Positions 8,798 through 17,011 are shown, counted from the stretch's first letter. The stretch is DNA of 64,000 bases from Solirubrobacter deserti (GCF_003344625.1 NZ_QPKJ02000006.1:62001-126000); one strand, 5' to 3'. The notes: generated from the letters alone by a model not told the origin. A program made the numbers and translations.

Positions 8798-9445
8798 TCA
8801 GAGAACGCGGTCGTCCTGGTGGGCACCGAACCACGCGCTCTGCCGGCTCATGCGGTCGCGTGCCGTGGCCTCGCGGGGAAGCCCGTAGACCGTGCCCGGA
8901 AAGTCAAGCGGCTCTTGCACGGCCCAGAGGGCCTCATGCCGGTCCGGCGAGAAGAGCTGGGCCGGGTCGCCCGCTGCGATCCAGCCGATCGGCACGGTGG
9001 TCCCGGGCGCAAGCTTCGTGTTGACGTGAACTACGGCATGGATGCGGACTTCGCTGCCTGCGCCGACGGTCGAACCGGGAAAGACCGCGGCCCCTGTGGC
9101 GAGGAACGCCCCGTCCTCGACGACGGCGCCGTTGATGTGCGCGTGCGGTCCGACCAGCACGTCGTCGCCGAGCTTGGCCGGGGTGCGACGCCGGCCACGG
9201 ACGAGCGCGTTCTCCATGACCACGGTGCGCTCGCCAACGTCGACCCGGCCGTCCTCGGCACTCAGGACCGCGCCGAAGAGGATTCGAGCGCCAGCACCGA
9301 CGTGCACGTCACCGCACAAGACCGCGTTCGGTGCCACATACGCGGACGGATCAACGGTCGGGCTGGCCCCTCGGTGCTCGATCAACATGCTGGTGATGTT
9401 CCCAGGCGCCGGGTCCGCAAAGGGAGACTCGCCGTTGGGCGTCAT
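8798..9445 (-). CDS. Gamma-class carbonic anhydrase-like / hexapeptide-repeat protein
   Basis: A 215-residue left-handed beta-helix protein built from hexapeptide repeats: YVAPNAVLCGDVHVGAGARI, LFGAVLSAEDGRVDVGERTV, LGDDVLVGPHAHINGAVVED and FLATGAAVFPGSTVGAGSEV. His residues in GPHAHING and IHAVVHVN sit where gamma-carbonic anhydrases bind metal, though I cannot confirm catalysis. I chose the ATG at 9445 because AGGGGA lies about five bases upstream. An internal ATG at 9388 has a weaker site. It is divergent from the frameshifted membrane gene. Confidence 0.8.
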   Translation of the reverse strand: MTPNGESPFADPAPGNITSMLIEHRGASPTVDPSAYVAPNAVLCGDVHVGAGARILFGAVLSAEDGRVDVGERTVVMENALVRGRRRTPAKLGDDVLVGPHAHINGAVVEDGAFLATGAAVFPGSTVGAGSEVRIHAVVHVNTKLAPGTTVPIGWIAAGDPAQLFSPDRHEALWAVQEPLDFPGTVYGLPREATARDRMSRQSAWFGAHQDDRVL

Positions 9446-9473
9446 TTGATCCCCTGATTGAATAGGCGCCGTG

Positions 9474-9763
9474 ATGCAGTGGGTCGTTACGGTGCTCCTT
9501 GTCGGCATCGTGCTGGCGCTCGGCTGGGACGCGTTCGCACGCGGTAAGCGGGGCCCCGCGCTCGCCTGGTCGCTGGCCGCGGGTGCCGCGGCTGCAACAG
9601 CCGGGATACTGCAGGCGCAGAAGTCGATCCGCCGTGGCCGCTCGTCGCGTTGGTCGTCTTCTTCGCGCTGCACGTCGTCGCGATTCGTGCCCAACGACGG
9701 ATGGATCAACCAGGCGTTCGGACAGCCGACGCACCGAGTGGCGCCTCAAACGAACAGCAGTAG
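9474..9763 (+). pseudogene. Small membrane protein with a frameshift
   Basis: The frame from ATG 9474 encodes one clear hydrophobic helix (WVVTVLLVGIVLALGW) and a second (ALAWSLAAGAAAATAGILQA). After about base 9620 this frame turns into low-complexity Ser/Arg, whereas the +2-shifted frame continues sensibly as VDPPWPLVALVVFFALHVVAIRAQRR and stops at 9763. An indel near 9617-9625 restores a three-helix protein of about 96 residues. Either the gene is broken or the sequence has an error there. The product is not recognised. Confidence 0.55.
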
Positions 9764-10213
9764 GGAACCAGTGCGGCGCGAACGGGCTCACCGCCCATAG
9801 TTCGGCCCCCTTCGCGATCGTCGCGATCCAGCGCCGCTCGACAGACAAGGTGCGCCCGTGCGGTCTTTGCCGGCGGAAGCGGTGGTCAGGCCGCTGAAGC
9901 TCGCGGGGCGGGTCGTGTGCCGGTTCAGGGGGCCAGCGACGACGGGACGACCGCACGGGCGCAGCGCAAGCTTTGCCGCAACCCGAGGTGGACCAAACGC
10001 CTCTGGACGGGTGTTCGAGCGCGCTCCGACTGTGAAAGCGTGGCCAGGCATGCCACGGCCGCCCGGAACAGCGTGTTCACCGGCTTCCGCAACGTCGGCA
10101 TCAGGGAGAACACCGTCGTGCCGTCAAGCGGCCGGCCACGCCCAGCTTGCAGGCTGAATCCCGCGCTGCGGGGACTCCTTCGCGCGCGAGTCGACAGTAC
10201 GGACCGAGCGACC
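9764..10213. other. Stretch without a convincing gene
   Basis: About 450 bases. Several frames of about 100 codons are open on both strands, but they have mixed codon use, no domain resemblance and no ribosome-binding site. I see no RNA gene, repeat or element end in it. Confidence 0.5.
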
Positions 10214-10750
10214 TCAGTTCGCTGAGGCCGCACCCAGGGAGTTCGCGATCGCTCGCGAGACTTGCTCGCGCGAGCGAGCAACGACCGCTGCGCCAAGCGC
10301 TTCGCGCCAGCGACCGTCAGTGACCGCGATCGGCTCGAGGCCGAGATCGGTTAGGACCGCTGCCTGGTCGAGATGGTCGGCGATCTGCTCAGCGCGGCGA
10401 CGAGCCGCGAGGTGCTGAGCACGGTGCAGGGGAGTGTTGCCCTCTTGGGCGGAGAGCTCCATGAGGTCTGCGGCGACCTGCGGCACCGCGCGCCGCGCGC
10501 ACTTCTCCCATGGCGCGTCCGCGGCGGAATCCACCACAACCTGACGGACCACGCGCCAGCCCGCGTGGTGGGACTGGCAGCGGGCGACCAGAAAGCGCGC
10601 GAGCGCCTCCGCTACGACGATCGCGCCGGGTTGCGACCCATACCTGTCCAGGTGCCGAAGCGCCTCGCCCACGTGGCGACCGTCGTCGACTGCGCGTGCC
10701 AGCTCCCGCGCTCCTCGTCGCGGACGCTGCCTAGCCCGGGCCAGCGTCAC
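10214..10750 (-). CDS. Hypothetical helical protein with an ankyrin-like fragment
   Basis: A 178-residue, mostly helical soluble protein with codon use consistent with coding. A QEGNTPLHRAQHLAARR stretch near the middle (about residues 100-116) looks like one ankyrin-repeat hairpin (G-x-TPLH-x-A). The rest, including a final EALGAAVVARSREQVSRAIA helix, is not recognised. The GTG at 10750 is the outermost start and lacks a clear ribosome-binding site, so the true N-terminus may be shorter. Confidence 0.55.
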   Translation of the reverse strand: MTLARARQRPRRGARELARAVDDGRHVGEALRHLDRYGSQPGAIVVAEALARFLVARCQSHHAGWRVVRQVVVDSAADAPWEKCARRAVPQVAADLMELSAQEGNTPLHRAQHLAARRRAEQIADHLDQAAVLTDLGLEPIAVTDGRWREALGAAVVARSREQVSRAIANSLGAASAN

Positions 10751-10870
10751 GCGTGCCCCGAAACAGTACGAATCACAGTCGGGTGGGTCACCAGGCTCGC
10801 GCCTCGCTGAGAAGCATTGGGCGCGTGGCGATCAATACGTCGATTTGCTCAGTCTAGCCACGATGCGTCT

Positions 10871-11626
10871 CTAGCAGCAGGCCGAGAGCTTCCGGCTGTG
10901 GTGAAACAGGCGTGCGAGACGGGCGGAGCGGACTGGTCCGATCCCGGCGACCGCTCGAAGTTCTCGTTCGTCGGCGGCGAACACGGCCGCGAGCGAGCCG
11001 AAGTGCTCGAGCAGCCGGCCGGCGGTGACCGTGGAGATCCCGGGCAGGCAGCTCAGGACGTCGCCGGCGACTTGGTGCAGATCGTCGGTCGGGCGGCGGA
11101 TGCGCGGCAGCCCGCGAGGCTCGCTGGGGCCTTTGCCTTCGAGCCGGTGCAGGCGCTCCAGCCATGCGGCGCTGTCGGCGCGGTCGGTGGTCTGCAGGAG
11201 GGACACGCCGGTGGTCAGCACGCGCGCGAGCGCGCCCTTCCAGCTCGCCTCCGCGATGTGCACGGGCTTGCCTTCGACGATCAGGACGACCGAGGCGTAC
11301 GCGTCACGGAGGCGGTCGATCTGTTCGAACAGCCGGCGGTCTTTGATGGAGGCGGCGAGGTCGGCACCCGTCTTGCGCTCGACCACGAGCCGGTCGGAGA
11401 CGAGGTAGTCGCCGGCCGGCAACCGTGCCGGGGCGACCTCCAGGCCGGCTGCGTCGAGTGCCGCCGGGATTCCCGACCGTACCTCGCCGTGATCGAAGAG
11501 CACCGCTGCCATGCCGTGTTCAGGGTGTACCCGCGGCGGCGCTTGCTCAGCGGGCACGCGATCCCGCCACCGGCGCGGTTGGAGGCGCGGCTCGCCTCCA
11601 CGAGCCGTCGGCGACGTGACGGACAT
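10871..11626 (-). CDS. ERCC4-type nuclease with helix-hairpin-helix
   Basis: A 251-residue structure-specific nuclease candidate. Residues about 30-160 hold the ERCC4 catalytic core: the GD-x7-ERK-x3-D motif is present as PAGDYLVSDRLVVERKTGAD, and the preceding acidic strand is LFDHGEVRSGIPAAL. Residues about 190-250 form two helix-hairpin-helix motifs (LSCLPGISTVTAGRLLEHFG and LRAVAGIGPVRSARLARLF) for DNA binding. This is the XPF/Mus81-type domain order in a small single-chain form. The start ATG shares one base with the stop of the upstream M28 peptidase gene (TGATG), so I prefer it to longer frames. Its role in DNA repair is inferred. Confidence 0.85.
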   Translation of the reverse strand: MSVTSPTARGGEPRLQPRRWRDRVPAEQAPPRVHPEHGMAAVLFDHGEVRSGIPAALDAAGLEVAPARLPAGDYLVSDRLVVERKTGADLAASIKDRRLFEQIDRLRDAYASVVLIVEGKPVHIAEASWKGALARVLTTGVSLLQTTDRADSAAWLERLHRLEGKGPSEPRGLPRIRRPTDDLHQVAGDVLSCLPGISTVTAGRLLEHFGSLAAVFAADERELRAVAGIGPVRSARLARLFHHSRKLSACC

Positions 11627-12885
11627 CAGGGCCGGTCGAGCGCCAGCTCCGCGAGCGCCGCTCCGGCCGCGCGCGCCGACGCGGTCAACACTTCGCGGTC
11701 CACGTTCTCGATCGTGTCGCACTCGCGGTGGTAGCAGCGGTCCAGGCCGGTGAAGAGCCCGCCGACCGGGATGCCCGCGCGGTCGAACGGCGCGTGGTCG
11801 GAGCGGGAACCGAGGTCGTCGGACGGCGCGTCCGGGCCGAGTTGGCGACGCAGCGCGGCGGCGATCGTCGCGTCGCCGTCGTAGATCGCGGGCCGCGCGC
11901 CCGGCGAGCCGACCATGTCGAGGTTCACGTACGCCGAGATCGCGCGCCGCTGCTCGCGCGAGAGGCCTTCGACGTACTGCGTCGAGCCCACGAGGCCGAT
12001 CTCCTCCGCGCCCCAGAACCCGAAGCGCAGCGCGACGCCCTCCGGCAGCGCCCGCCCGCCGAGCTCCTCGGCGATCTCGAGCACCGCCGCGACGCCGCTG
12101 CCGTTGTCGTTGAGCCCAGGACCTTCCGGCACGGAGTCCAGGTGCGCGCCCGCCATCACGACCCGGCCGGACCCGGCCTCGGCGATCACGTTCGCGGAGC
12201 GCCGCTCAGCCGATGACGCGTCCACGCGCACCCGGACGCGCGCGCCCGCGAGCCCCGCGCCGCGCCCGCCCACGGCGACCACGGGCACGCGCACACCCGT
12301 GTCCTGCAGCGAGCCGCGCACGGGCGTGCGGTCGCTGATGAGCACGGCCCGCGCGCCGGCGCGCTGGGCGGCCAGCGCCTTCGAACGGAACGAGCACGTG
12401 CCGCGCCGGACCAGCGCGACCTCATCGCGGCGCAGTCCCGCGAACGCCGCGCGCGAGCAGCCCAAACCGACGGCGCGCACGCGGCCGGACACGTTGCCGG
12501 AGCCGGAGAAGCGCAGCGTCGTCACCTCGATCCGGCGCGAACCGACGGTCACGCGCGGAGCCGTGCGCTCCCGGAACGACGACGCGGCCACGTCCTGCAC
12601 GCGCACGCGGTACCCCGCGGCGCGCAGGCGCCCGGCGAGGTAGTCGGCCGTCGCGCGTTCTCCGGCGGTGCCGACGGAGCGGTGGCCGCCGTGCTCGGCC
12701 GCGATTCGTTGCAGCGCGGTCAGGTGCTCGTTCAGGCCCTCCGTGGTGATCCGCTGCTCGACGCCGCCGAGCGGGAGCGGGGCCTGGCGTGGCCGCGGCC
12801 GCTCGTGGTCGCCGTCACCGCCGCAGCCCACCAGCAGCGCGGCCGCGGCGACCGCGATCAGTCGCGCCGACGATCCAGAGCCCAC
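11626..12885 (-). CDS. M28-family zinc metallopeptidase lipoprotein with PA domain
   Basis: A 419-residue protein with a GTG start and a lipoprotein signal (AVAAAALLVGC, lipobox Cys about residue 21). A protease-associated insert covers about residues 120-210 (RGTCSFRSKALAAQRAGARA). The catalytic domain carries all M28 ligands: the H-x-D of AHLDSVPEGPGLNDNGSG including the bridging Asp, the GAEEIGL general base, the NLDMVG Asp and the SDHAPF His. It is expected to be an aminopeptidase acting at the outer face of the membrane. The start lies inside the end of the rhomboid gene by 28 bases, and its stop overlaps the nuclease start. The large upstream extension of this frame is antisense-like and was excluded. 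Confidence 0.88.
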   Translation of the reverse strand: MGSGSSARLIAVAAAALLVGCGGDGDHERPRPRQAPLPLGGVEQRITTEGLNEHLTALQRIAAEHGGHRSVGTAGERATADYLAGRLRAAGYRVRVQDVAASSFRERTAPRVTVGSRRIEVTTLRFSGSGNVSGRVRAVGLGCSRAAFAGLRRDEVALVRRGTCSFRSKALAAQRAGARAVLISDRTPVRGSLQDTGVRVPVVAVGGRGAGLAGARVRVRVDASSAERRSANVIAEAGSGRVVMAGAHLDSVPEGPGLNDNGSGVAAVLEIAEELGGRALPEGVALRFGFWGAEEIGLVGSTQYVEGLSREQRRAISAYVNLDMVGSPGARPAIYDGDATIAAALRRQLGPDAPSDDLGSRSDHAPFDRAGIPVGGLFTGLDRCYHRECDTIENVDREVLTASARAAGAALAELALDRP

Positions 12886-13445
12886 GCCGCGATCACCCCG
12901 CCCAGCGCGCCGAACGCGTGCCCCTGCCAGGACACGCCCGGCGTCGGCACGAACCCGAACGCGAGCGTGCCGCCGTAGACGAACAGGACCACGACGCCGA
13001 CGACGAGGTGCAGCGCGCGACGGCTCCAGAGGCCGCGCGCGATCAGGTACGTGATGAAGCCGAAGACGACGCCGCTGGCGCCGATGTGGAGCGTCGTCGC
13101 AGGCGCGACGAGCCACACGCCGAGCCCGCCGACGAGCGCCACGATCGCGGTCACCGACACGACGCGCACCAACCCGCTCAGCGCGATCACAGCGCCGAGC
13201 ACCACGAACGGGATCGTGTTGCCGAACAGGTGTCCGAAGCCGCCGTGCAGGAACGGCGCGGCCACGATCCCGACCAGGCCCTCGGGATCGCGCGGGCGGA
13301 TCCCGGCCGAGTCGAGATCGCCGGCCAGCACGTCGACGATCTCGACCATCCACATGACCGCGGCCATCACCGCGACCACCATGAGCCCGCGGACCCGATC
13401 GTCGCGCCGCGGCTCCACCTCGCCCGTGCTCACCATGCGCGCCAC
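12858..13445 (-). CDS. Rhomboid-family intramembrane serine protease
   Basis: A 195-residue six-helix membrane protein. The rhomboid motifs are complete: H72-x3-N76 in GHLFGN on helix 2, Ser124 in HIGASGVVFG on helix 4 and His176 in WQGHAFGALGG on helix 6, forming the Ser-His dyad. Length is that of a minimal bacterial rhomboid. It cleaves transmembrane segments of unknown substrates. It is first in an overlapping operon with the M28 peptidase lipoprotein, which makes a shared membrane-proximal proteolytic role plausible. An in-frame ATG nine bases later is an alternative start. Confidence 0.92.
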   Translation of the reverse strand: MARMVSTGEVEPRRDDRVRGLMVVAVMAAVMWMVEIVDVLAGDLDSAGIRPRDPEGLVGIVAAPFLHGGFGHLFGNTIPFVVLGAVIALSGLVRVVSVTAIVALVGGLGVWLVAPATTLHIGASGVVFGFITYLIARGLWSRRALHLVVGVVVLFVYGGTLAFGFVPTPGVSWQGHAFGALGGVIAAWALDRRRD

Positions 13446-13471
13446 GATAGGCGCGCACGCTTACGCGCAGA

Positions 13472-13993
13472 TCAACCCATGCGCACGCAGATCGCGGTCG
13501 CGAACACGGTGTCCGCCGTGGCCGTGGTGTTGCGGTAGATGACGGTCCAGCCCGTCGGCGTCTGCCCCGTCATGCGGGGGTAGGAATCGGTCAGCGTGGA
13601 GACCTCCGTTTCGGTGATCCCACCGCCGCCGGTGGCCATGTGGCCGGCGGGGCAGTCGACGGTTGCCACCACGGACGTGGCGCCCGGGGCCGCGGGGACG
13701 TCGGCACCGTCAACGCTCGCGACGGCCACGGTCGGTGCCGGACCGGCCGGGCCGGCCGGGCCCGTCGGCCCTGCGGGACCCGCCGGGCCTGCCGGACCCG
13801 CCGCGCCGCGCGGCCCGGTCACCGAGCCCTTGAAGTCCTTCGCCGTCAATGACCGGTCCTTGATGTCCGCGCCGGTGAGCGAGGAGTCCTTGACCTGCTT
13901 GCCGGTGATCAGCGTGGCCGCCGTCGCGCCGGCGCCGCCGACCAGCAGCACGGCGACGAGCGCTCCGACAATGACCTTCAACGTGGCGCGCAT
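13472..13993 (-). CDS. Secreted collagen-like repeat protein
   Basis: A 173-residue exported protein. The signal peptide covers about residues 1-26 (MRATLKVIVGALVAVLLVGG). Next comes TGKQVKDSSLTGADIKDRSL, a pentapeptide-like KD.SL motif typical of actinobacterial surface proteins. Then a short collagen-like tract of Gly-Pro-Ala and Gly-Pro-Thr triplets follows (about residues 58-88). The C-terminal domain of about 80 residues has two Cys residues (VDCPAGHMATGGGG and AICVRMG) that may form a disulfide. The ATG at 13993 has AGGAGGGG just upstream. Function is unknown and probably on the cell surface. Confidence 0.8.
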   Translation of the reverse strand: MRATLKVIVGALVAVLLVGGAGATAATLITGKQVKDSSLTGADIKDRSLTAKDFKGSVTGPRGAAGPAGPAGPAGPTGPAGPAGPAPTVAVASVDGADVPAAPGATSVVATVDCPAGHMATGGGGITETEVSTLTDSYPRMTGQTPTGWTVIYRNTTATADTVFATAICVRMG

Positions 13994-14051
13994 GACTGCC
14001 CCTCCTCGCGGTTGACCACACGAACCTCCCAGAGAAGGGCACAACGATCAA

Positions 14052-15203
14052 CTATTCCTGACGGAACGGGTCCGAGAAGCGCTTGTCGGTCAATACGCGC
14101 TTGTCGGTGAGCGTCTTCAAGAACGCGACGAGATCGGCCTTGTCCCCCGGCTCGAGCACGATCTCGGAGATCAGCGGGTCCTTGTACGGGTTCGCCCGCC
14201 CGTCGCCGGCGAGCGGGCCGTCGGTGATCAGCCGGCCGCCGTTGGCGTAGTGGTCGACGGCGGCCTCCAGCGTCGGGATCGAGCCGTCGTGCATGTAGGG
14301 CGCGGTGACCTCGACGTTGCGCAGCGACGGCGCCTTGAACGCGCCCATGTCCTTCGGCTCGCCGGTCAGCTCGAACACGCCGCGGTTGAGCTCCGGGAAC
14401 GCGCCCGTGCCGGCCACGTTGTAGAGGCCGGTGTTGTGGAACAGCGGCTTCTCGGCCGGCGAGCCCTGGTAGGTCACCTGGTCGTTGAAGATGAACGAGC
14501 CGTGGCAGTGATGGCACTCGGCGCGCTCGCCCATGAACAGCTCCATGCCGCGCTTCTCCGCGGCGGTCAGCTTGACCTTGCCCTGCAGGTAGCGGTCATA
14601 GCGCGAGTCGGCTGAGATCAGGCTGCGCTGGAAGGCGGCGATCGAGCGGATGATCGTGGTCCACGAGATCGGCCGCTGCTGGCCCGGGAACGCCCTCCGG
14701 AAGCGCGCCCGGTACCACGGGTCCTTCGTGATCCGCCGCAGGACCGCGTCCTTGTTGGCGTCCGTCACCCCCATCTCGACCGGGTCGGCGCTGAACAGCG
14801 GCACTTCCATCTGGCGCTCGAGGCTCACCAGCGCAGGGTTCGCCCAGGTCAGCGTCGAGTTGTAGACGACGTTGATCAGCGACTGTGCCCCGCGCGGGTG
14901 CAGCTGGCCGGTGGAGCCCACCGCCTGTCCCTTGCCGTCGGTGAACGCGAGCTCCTGGCGGTGGCAGGAGCCGCACGACTGCGTGCCGTTGCCGGACAGC
15001 CGCACGTCGTAGAACAGCCGCCGGCCGACGGCGACCTTCGCGTCGCTCATCGGGTTGTTCTTCGGGACGTTCGGCTTCGGGAAGCCCTTCGGGAGCTCCC
15101 AGCGGTACTGGGGCGGCGCCGACGCGGAGGCCATGCTGTGTACGACGAAGGAAGCCGCGGCAATCCCGGCCAGCAGGAGCAGTCGGCGCCGCACCGCGCT
15201 CAT
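14052..15203 (-). CDS. mbnH: MbnH-family di-heme cytochrome c peroxidase-like enzyme
   Basis: A 383-residue exported di-heme protein. A signal peptide covers residues 1-28. Two c-type heme sites are present: CGSCH at 77-81 and CHHCH at 230-234. The body follows the di-heme cytochrome c peroxidase/MauG fold (FTDGKGQAVGSTGQ, QMEVPLFSADPVEMG, FKAPSLRNVEVTAPYMHDGS). In the characterised MbnP/MbnH pair the di-heme enzyme oxidises a tryptophan of the partner protein to kynurenine, creating a copper site. The ATG overlaps the stop of the mbnP gene (ATGA), so partner production is coupled. Assignment as MbnH rather than a generic peroxidase rests on this neighbour. Confidence 0.88.
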   Translation of the reverse strand: MSAVRRRLLLLAGIAAASFVVHSMASASAPPQYRWELPKGFPKPNVPKNNPMSDAKVAVGRRLFYDVRLSGNGTQSCGSCHRQELAFTDGKGQAVGSTGQLHPRGAQSLINVVYNSTLTWANPALVSLERQMEVPLFSADPVEMGVTDANKDAVLRRITKDPWYRARFRRAFPGQQRPISWTTIIRSIAAFQRSLISADSRYDRYLQGKVKLTAAEKRGMELFMGERAECHHCHGSFIFNDQVTYQGSPAEKPLFHNTGLYNVAGTGAFPELNRGVFELTGEPKDMGAFKAPSLRNVEVTAPYMHDGSIPTLEAAVDHYANGGRLITDGPLAGDGRANPYKDPLISEIVLEPGDKADLVAFLKTLTDKRVLTDKRFSDPFRQE

Positions 15204-16057
15204 CGGTCGATCGGGCGAAAGACGGTCTGCTTGCCCGACAGGCCGAAGGCGCTGAAGATGCCAGCGCACTCCGGGTCGTCCGGGCCCGACATGCAGCCCG
15301 GCGCGTTCCCGCGGTTGAGCGTGATGTCGTTGCCGGCGAGCATCGCGCCGACGTCCACCGCGACCTGCTGCCCAGCCGGATCGAACGTCTTGAGCTTGAC
15401 CGCCGGGCGGTTGGAGGCCGCGCACTTGACGGTCGCGCCCGTCGCCGGGTTGCCCTCACAGCCCGCGCTGCCGAGGTGGATGAAGAACGTCTTCGCGCTC
15501 CACGCGCCGGTCGCGCCGCCCGGGTCGGCGAACTCGATCTTGGTGAACTTGCGGCCGACCTGCCAGGACCACGCCATCGCGGCGCTGTTGAGCGGGGCGG
15601 GCACCGCGGGCGCGTCCGTGTGGTTGAGCGCGAACGGCACGCCGACCGTCCAGCGCACGCCCACGTACTTGCCCTTCGGCACGGTCCCGCGCACGACGTC
15701 GTTCATCGCGGCGGAGCCGTCGACCGAGCACGAGCCGGTGCCGTCCTCCAGGTCGATCAGCGTCACGCCGACGCCGTCGCGCGTGACGCGGAAGGCCGAG
15801 TTCTTGGCGAGCTTGACCGGCACCTGCTTGCCGCCGCGCCGGATCAACTTGACCTCGGAGACGAAGAAGCGCAGGTCCTGCAGTTGCGCGGCCTGGGCGG
15901 TCGAGCCGAGACCCGGGATGGGCGTCCCGCACGCGATGGGCTCGTCCCCCGCGACCGCCGTGAACTTGAGGTCGACCTTCTGCTGCTGGGCCTGCGCGGG
16001 CGCAGCCGACAGGGCCAGTGCGAGCGCAAGCGCGCCGCACACGCGAACGTGAGGCAT
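15200..16057 (-). CDS. mbnP: MbnP-family copper-binding protein
   Basis: A 285-residue exported protein with a signal peptide (cleavage near AQAQ, residue 23). It has the multi-Cys pattern of the metallo-mystery-pair family: IACGTPIPG, TGSCSVDG, SAGCEGN, KCAASN and PGCMSGPDDPECAG. The MAWSWQVGRKFTKIEF strand holds Trp residues that are candidates for oxidation by MbnH. The family binds copper, in some cases through a kynurenine. It is first in the pair and is preceded by a cluster of hairpins. Copper handling is inferred from homologues, because no copper regulator is seen next to it. Confidence 0.85.
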   Translation of the reverse strand: MPHVRVCGALALALALSAAPAQAQQQKVDLKFTAVAGDEPIACGTPIPGLGSTAQAAQLQDLRFFVSEVKLIRRGGKQVPVKLAKNSAFRVTRDGVGVTLIDLEDGTGSCSVDGSAAMNDVVRGTVPKGKYVGVRWTVGVPFALNHTDAPAVPAPLNSAAMAWSWQVGRKFTKIEFADPGGATGAWSAKTFFIHLGSAGCEGNPATGATVKCAASNRPAVKLKTFDPAGQQVAVDVGAMLAGNDITLNRGNAPGCMSGPDDPECAGIFSAFGLSGKQTVFRPIDR

Positions 16058-16081
16058 TGATGTCCTTCAGGCGAGTGGGCA

Positions 16082-16120
16082 CGTGTCCCGCGGCGGGTGA
16101 GAGGTCCGCCGCGGGACACG
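16082..16120 (-). terminator. Perfect 15-bp stem-loop before mbnP
   Basis: Arms CGTGTCCCGCGGCGG (16082-16096) and its exact complement (16106-16120) with a nine-base loop. It lies between the end of the small membrane gene at 16268 and the mbnP start. It lacks a T-run, so it could be a terminator or processing signal of the upstream operon, or a leader structure of mbnP. Confidence 0.65.
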
Positions 16121-16154
16121 CAGGAGAACCGATCGCCGGGCAAGCGATCGGGGT

Positions 16155-16182
16155 GCCCGGCGGGGATGAGGCCCCGCCGGGC
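16155..16182 (-). terminator. Perfect 11-bp GC-rich stem-loop
   Basis: Arms GCCCGGCGGGG (16155-16165) and CCCCGCCGGGC (16172-16182) around a six-base loop. It is the second strong hairpin in the same intergenic region, without a T-tract. Confidence 0.6.
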
Positions 16183-16220
16183 CGTGGAGCGCGTGAGGAG
16201 AGGAGTTCACGCATCTCCGC

Positions 16221-16248
16221 GCCGCCGGCTTGGGCACAGGCCGGCGGC
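16221..16248 (-). terminator. Nine-bp stem-loop just downstream of the 16268 gene
   Basis: Arms GCCGCCGGC (16221-16229) and GCCGGCGGC (16240-16248) with a ten-base loop, 20 bases past the stop of the minus-strand gene. It is the best-placed terminator candidate. A further 7-bp stem (CGATCGC/GCGATCG) lies at about 16130-16150. Confidence 0.5.
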
Positions 16249-16267
16249 ACGTGGGGACGGGCGGCGC

Positions 16268-16561
16268 TTAGGCGGCCGCCGCGAAGCTGGGCGGGCCGCG
16301 GAACGTCCGCGGCGCACGAGCGAACAGCGAGCGGTGCGGGGCGGGCCGCGCCGGACGCCAGCGTGGCGCCGGAGCTCGCCGGCTGCGCAGCGCCGCTCGC
16401 ACGTGAAGGGCGATGAGGCGCTCCTCCCCGACGTAGCGGCCGCTCGCCAGCAGGGCGAAGATCGCGACCAGCGGCAGCGCGAACAGCGCAGCGCCCGGGC
16501 CGGCCGCGAAGAGCACGGCGAGCACCACGAGGGCGGCGAGATGAGCACGGCGGAACCGCAT
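16268..16561 (-). CDS. Small membrane protein, paralogue of the next gene
   Basis: A 97-residue protein: basic start (MRFRRAHL), two hydrophobic segments (about 7-22 and 25-40), then a GEERLIALHVRAALR helix and an Arg/Pro-rich cytoplasmic tail ending in a LFARAPRTFRGP motif. It resembles the product of 16671-16997 in length, helix arrangement, the GE..LI...R motif and the Pro-rich tail, so the two look like a tandem duplication. Function is unknown. It is the last gene in the run behind the beta-lactamase. Confidence 0.6.
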   Translation of the reverse strand: MRFRRAHLAALVVLAVLFAAGPGAALFALPLVAIFALLASGRYVGEERLIALHVRAALRSRRAPAPRWRPARPAPHRSLFARAPRTFRGPPSFAAAA

Positions 16562-16670
16562 GACCTTTTCCAGCTTTAGCGCACTGTCGACATCGCCGTC
16601 AAGGGGCGAATTTGCAGGACTTTCGCTGGTTGAAGGCAGGGGCGATCGACACGCCGCCGGCGCGTGAGAG

Positions 16671-16997
16671 TCAGTGCTCGTGGGCGAGCGCGAGCGGCGG
16701 CGGGCGCATCGCGAGCGCGGTCGCGAACGACCGTCCCACGGGGCGCACGAACAGCGGCAGCGGCGGACGCGGCGACGAGGCCGCGCGGGCACGAGTGGGC
16801 GCCGCGGCCCGCGTGATCAGGCGCTCGATCAGCGCCTCGCCCGGCCGCACGCCGAGCGTGAACAGCGCGAGCAGGACCAGCGCGGGCGCGAACGCGAGCG
16901 CGAGCCCGGGATCGGCCACCCCGGCCGCGAGTACGAGCGCCAGCAGCGCGGCGAACGCCAACGCGGTGCGACGCGGCATGACCAGGGCGCGCTGCAT
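16671..16997 (-). CDS. Small membrane protein, tandem paralogue
   Basis: A 108-residue protein with two hydrophobic segments (about 10-25 and 30-50), then RPGEALIERLITRAAAP and a Pro-rich tail with PPLPLFVRPVGRS. The order of features parallels the adjacent 16268-16561 product. It starts 14 bases after the beta-lactamase stop, which suggests co-transcription. The next ATG, 18 bases in, is an alternative start. No family is recognised. Confidence 0.6.
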   Translation of the reverse strand: MQRALVMPRRTALAFAALLALVLAAGVADPGLALAFAPALVLLALFTLGVRPGEALIERLITRAAAPTRARAASSPRPPLPLFVRPVGRSFATALAMRPPPLALAHEH

Positions 16998-17011
16998 GAC
17001 CGTCCGCAGTT

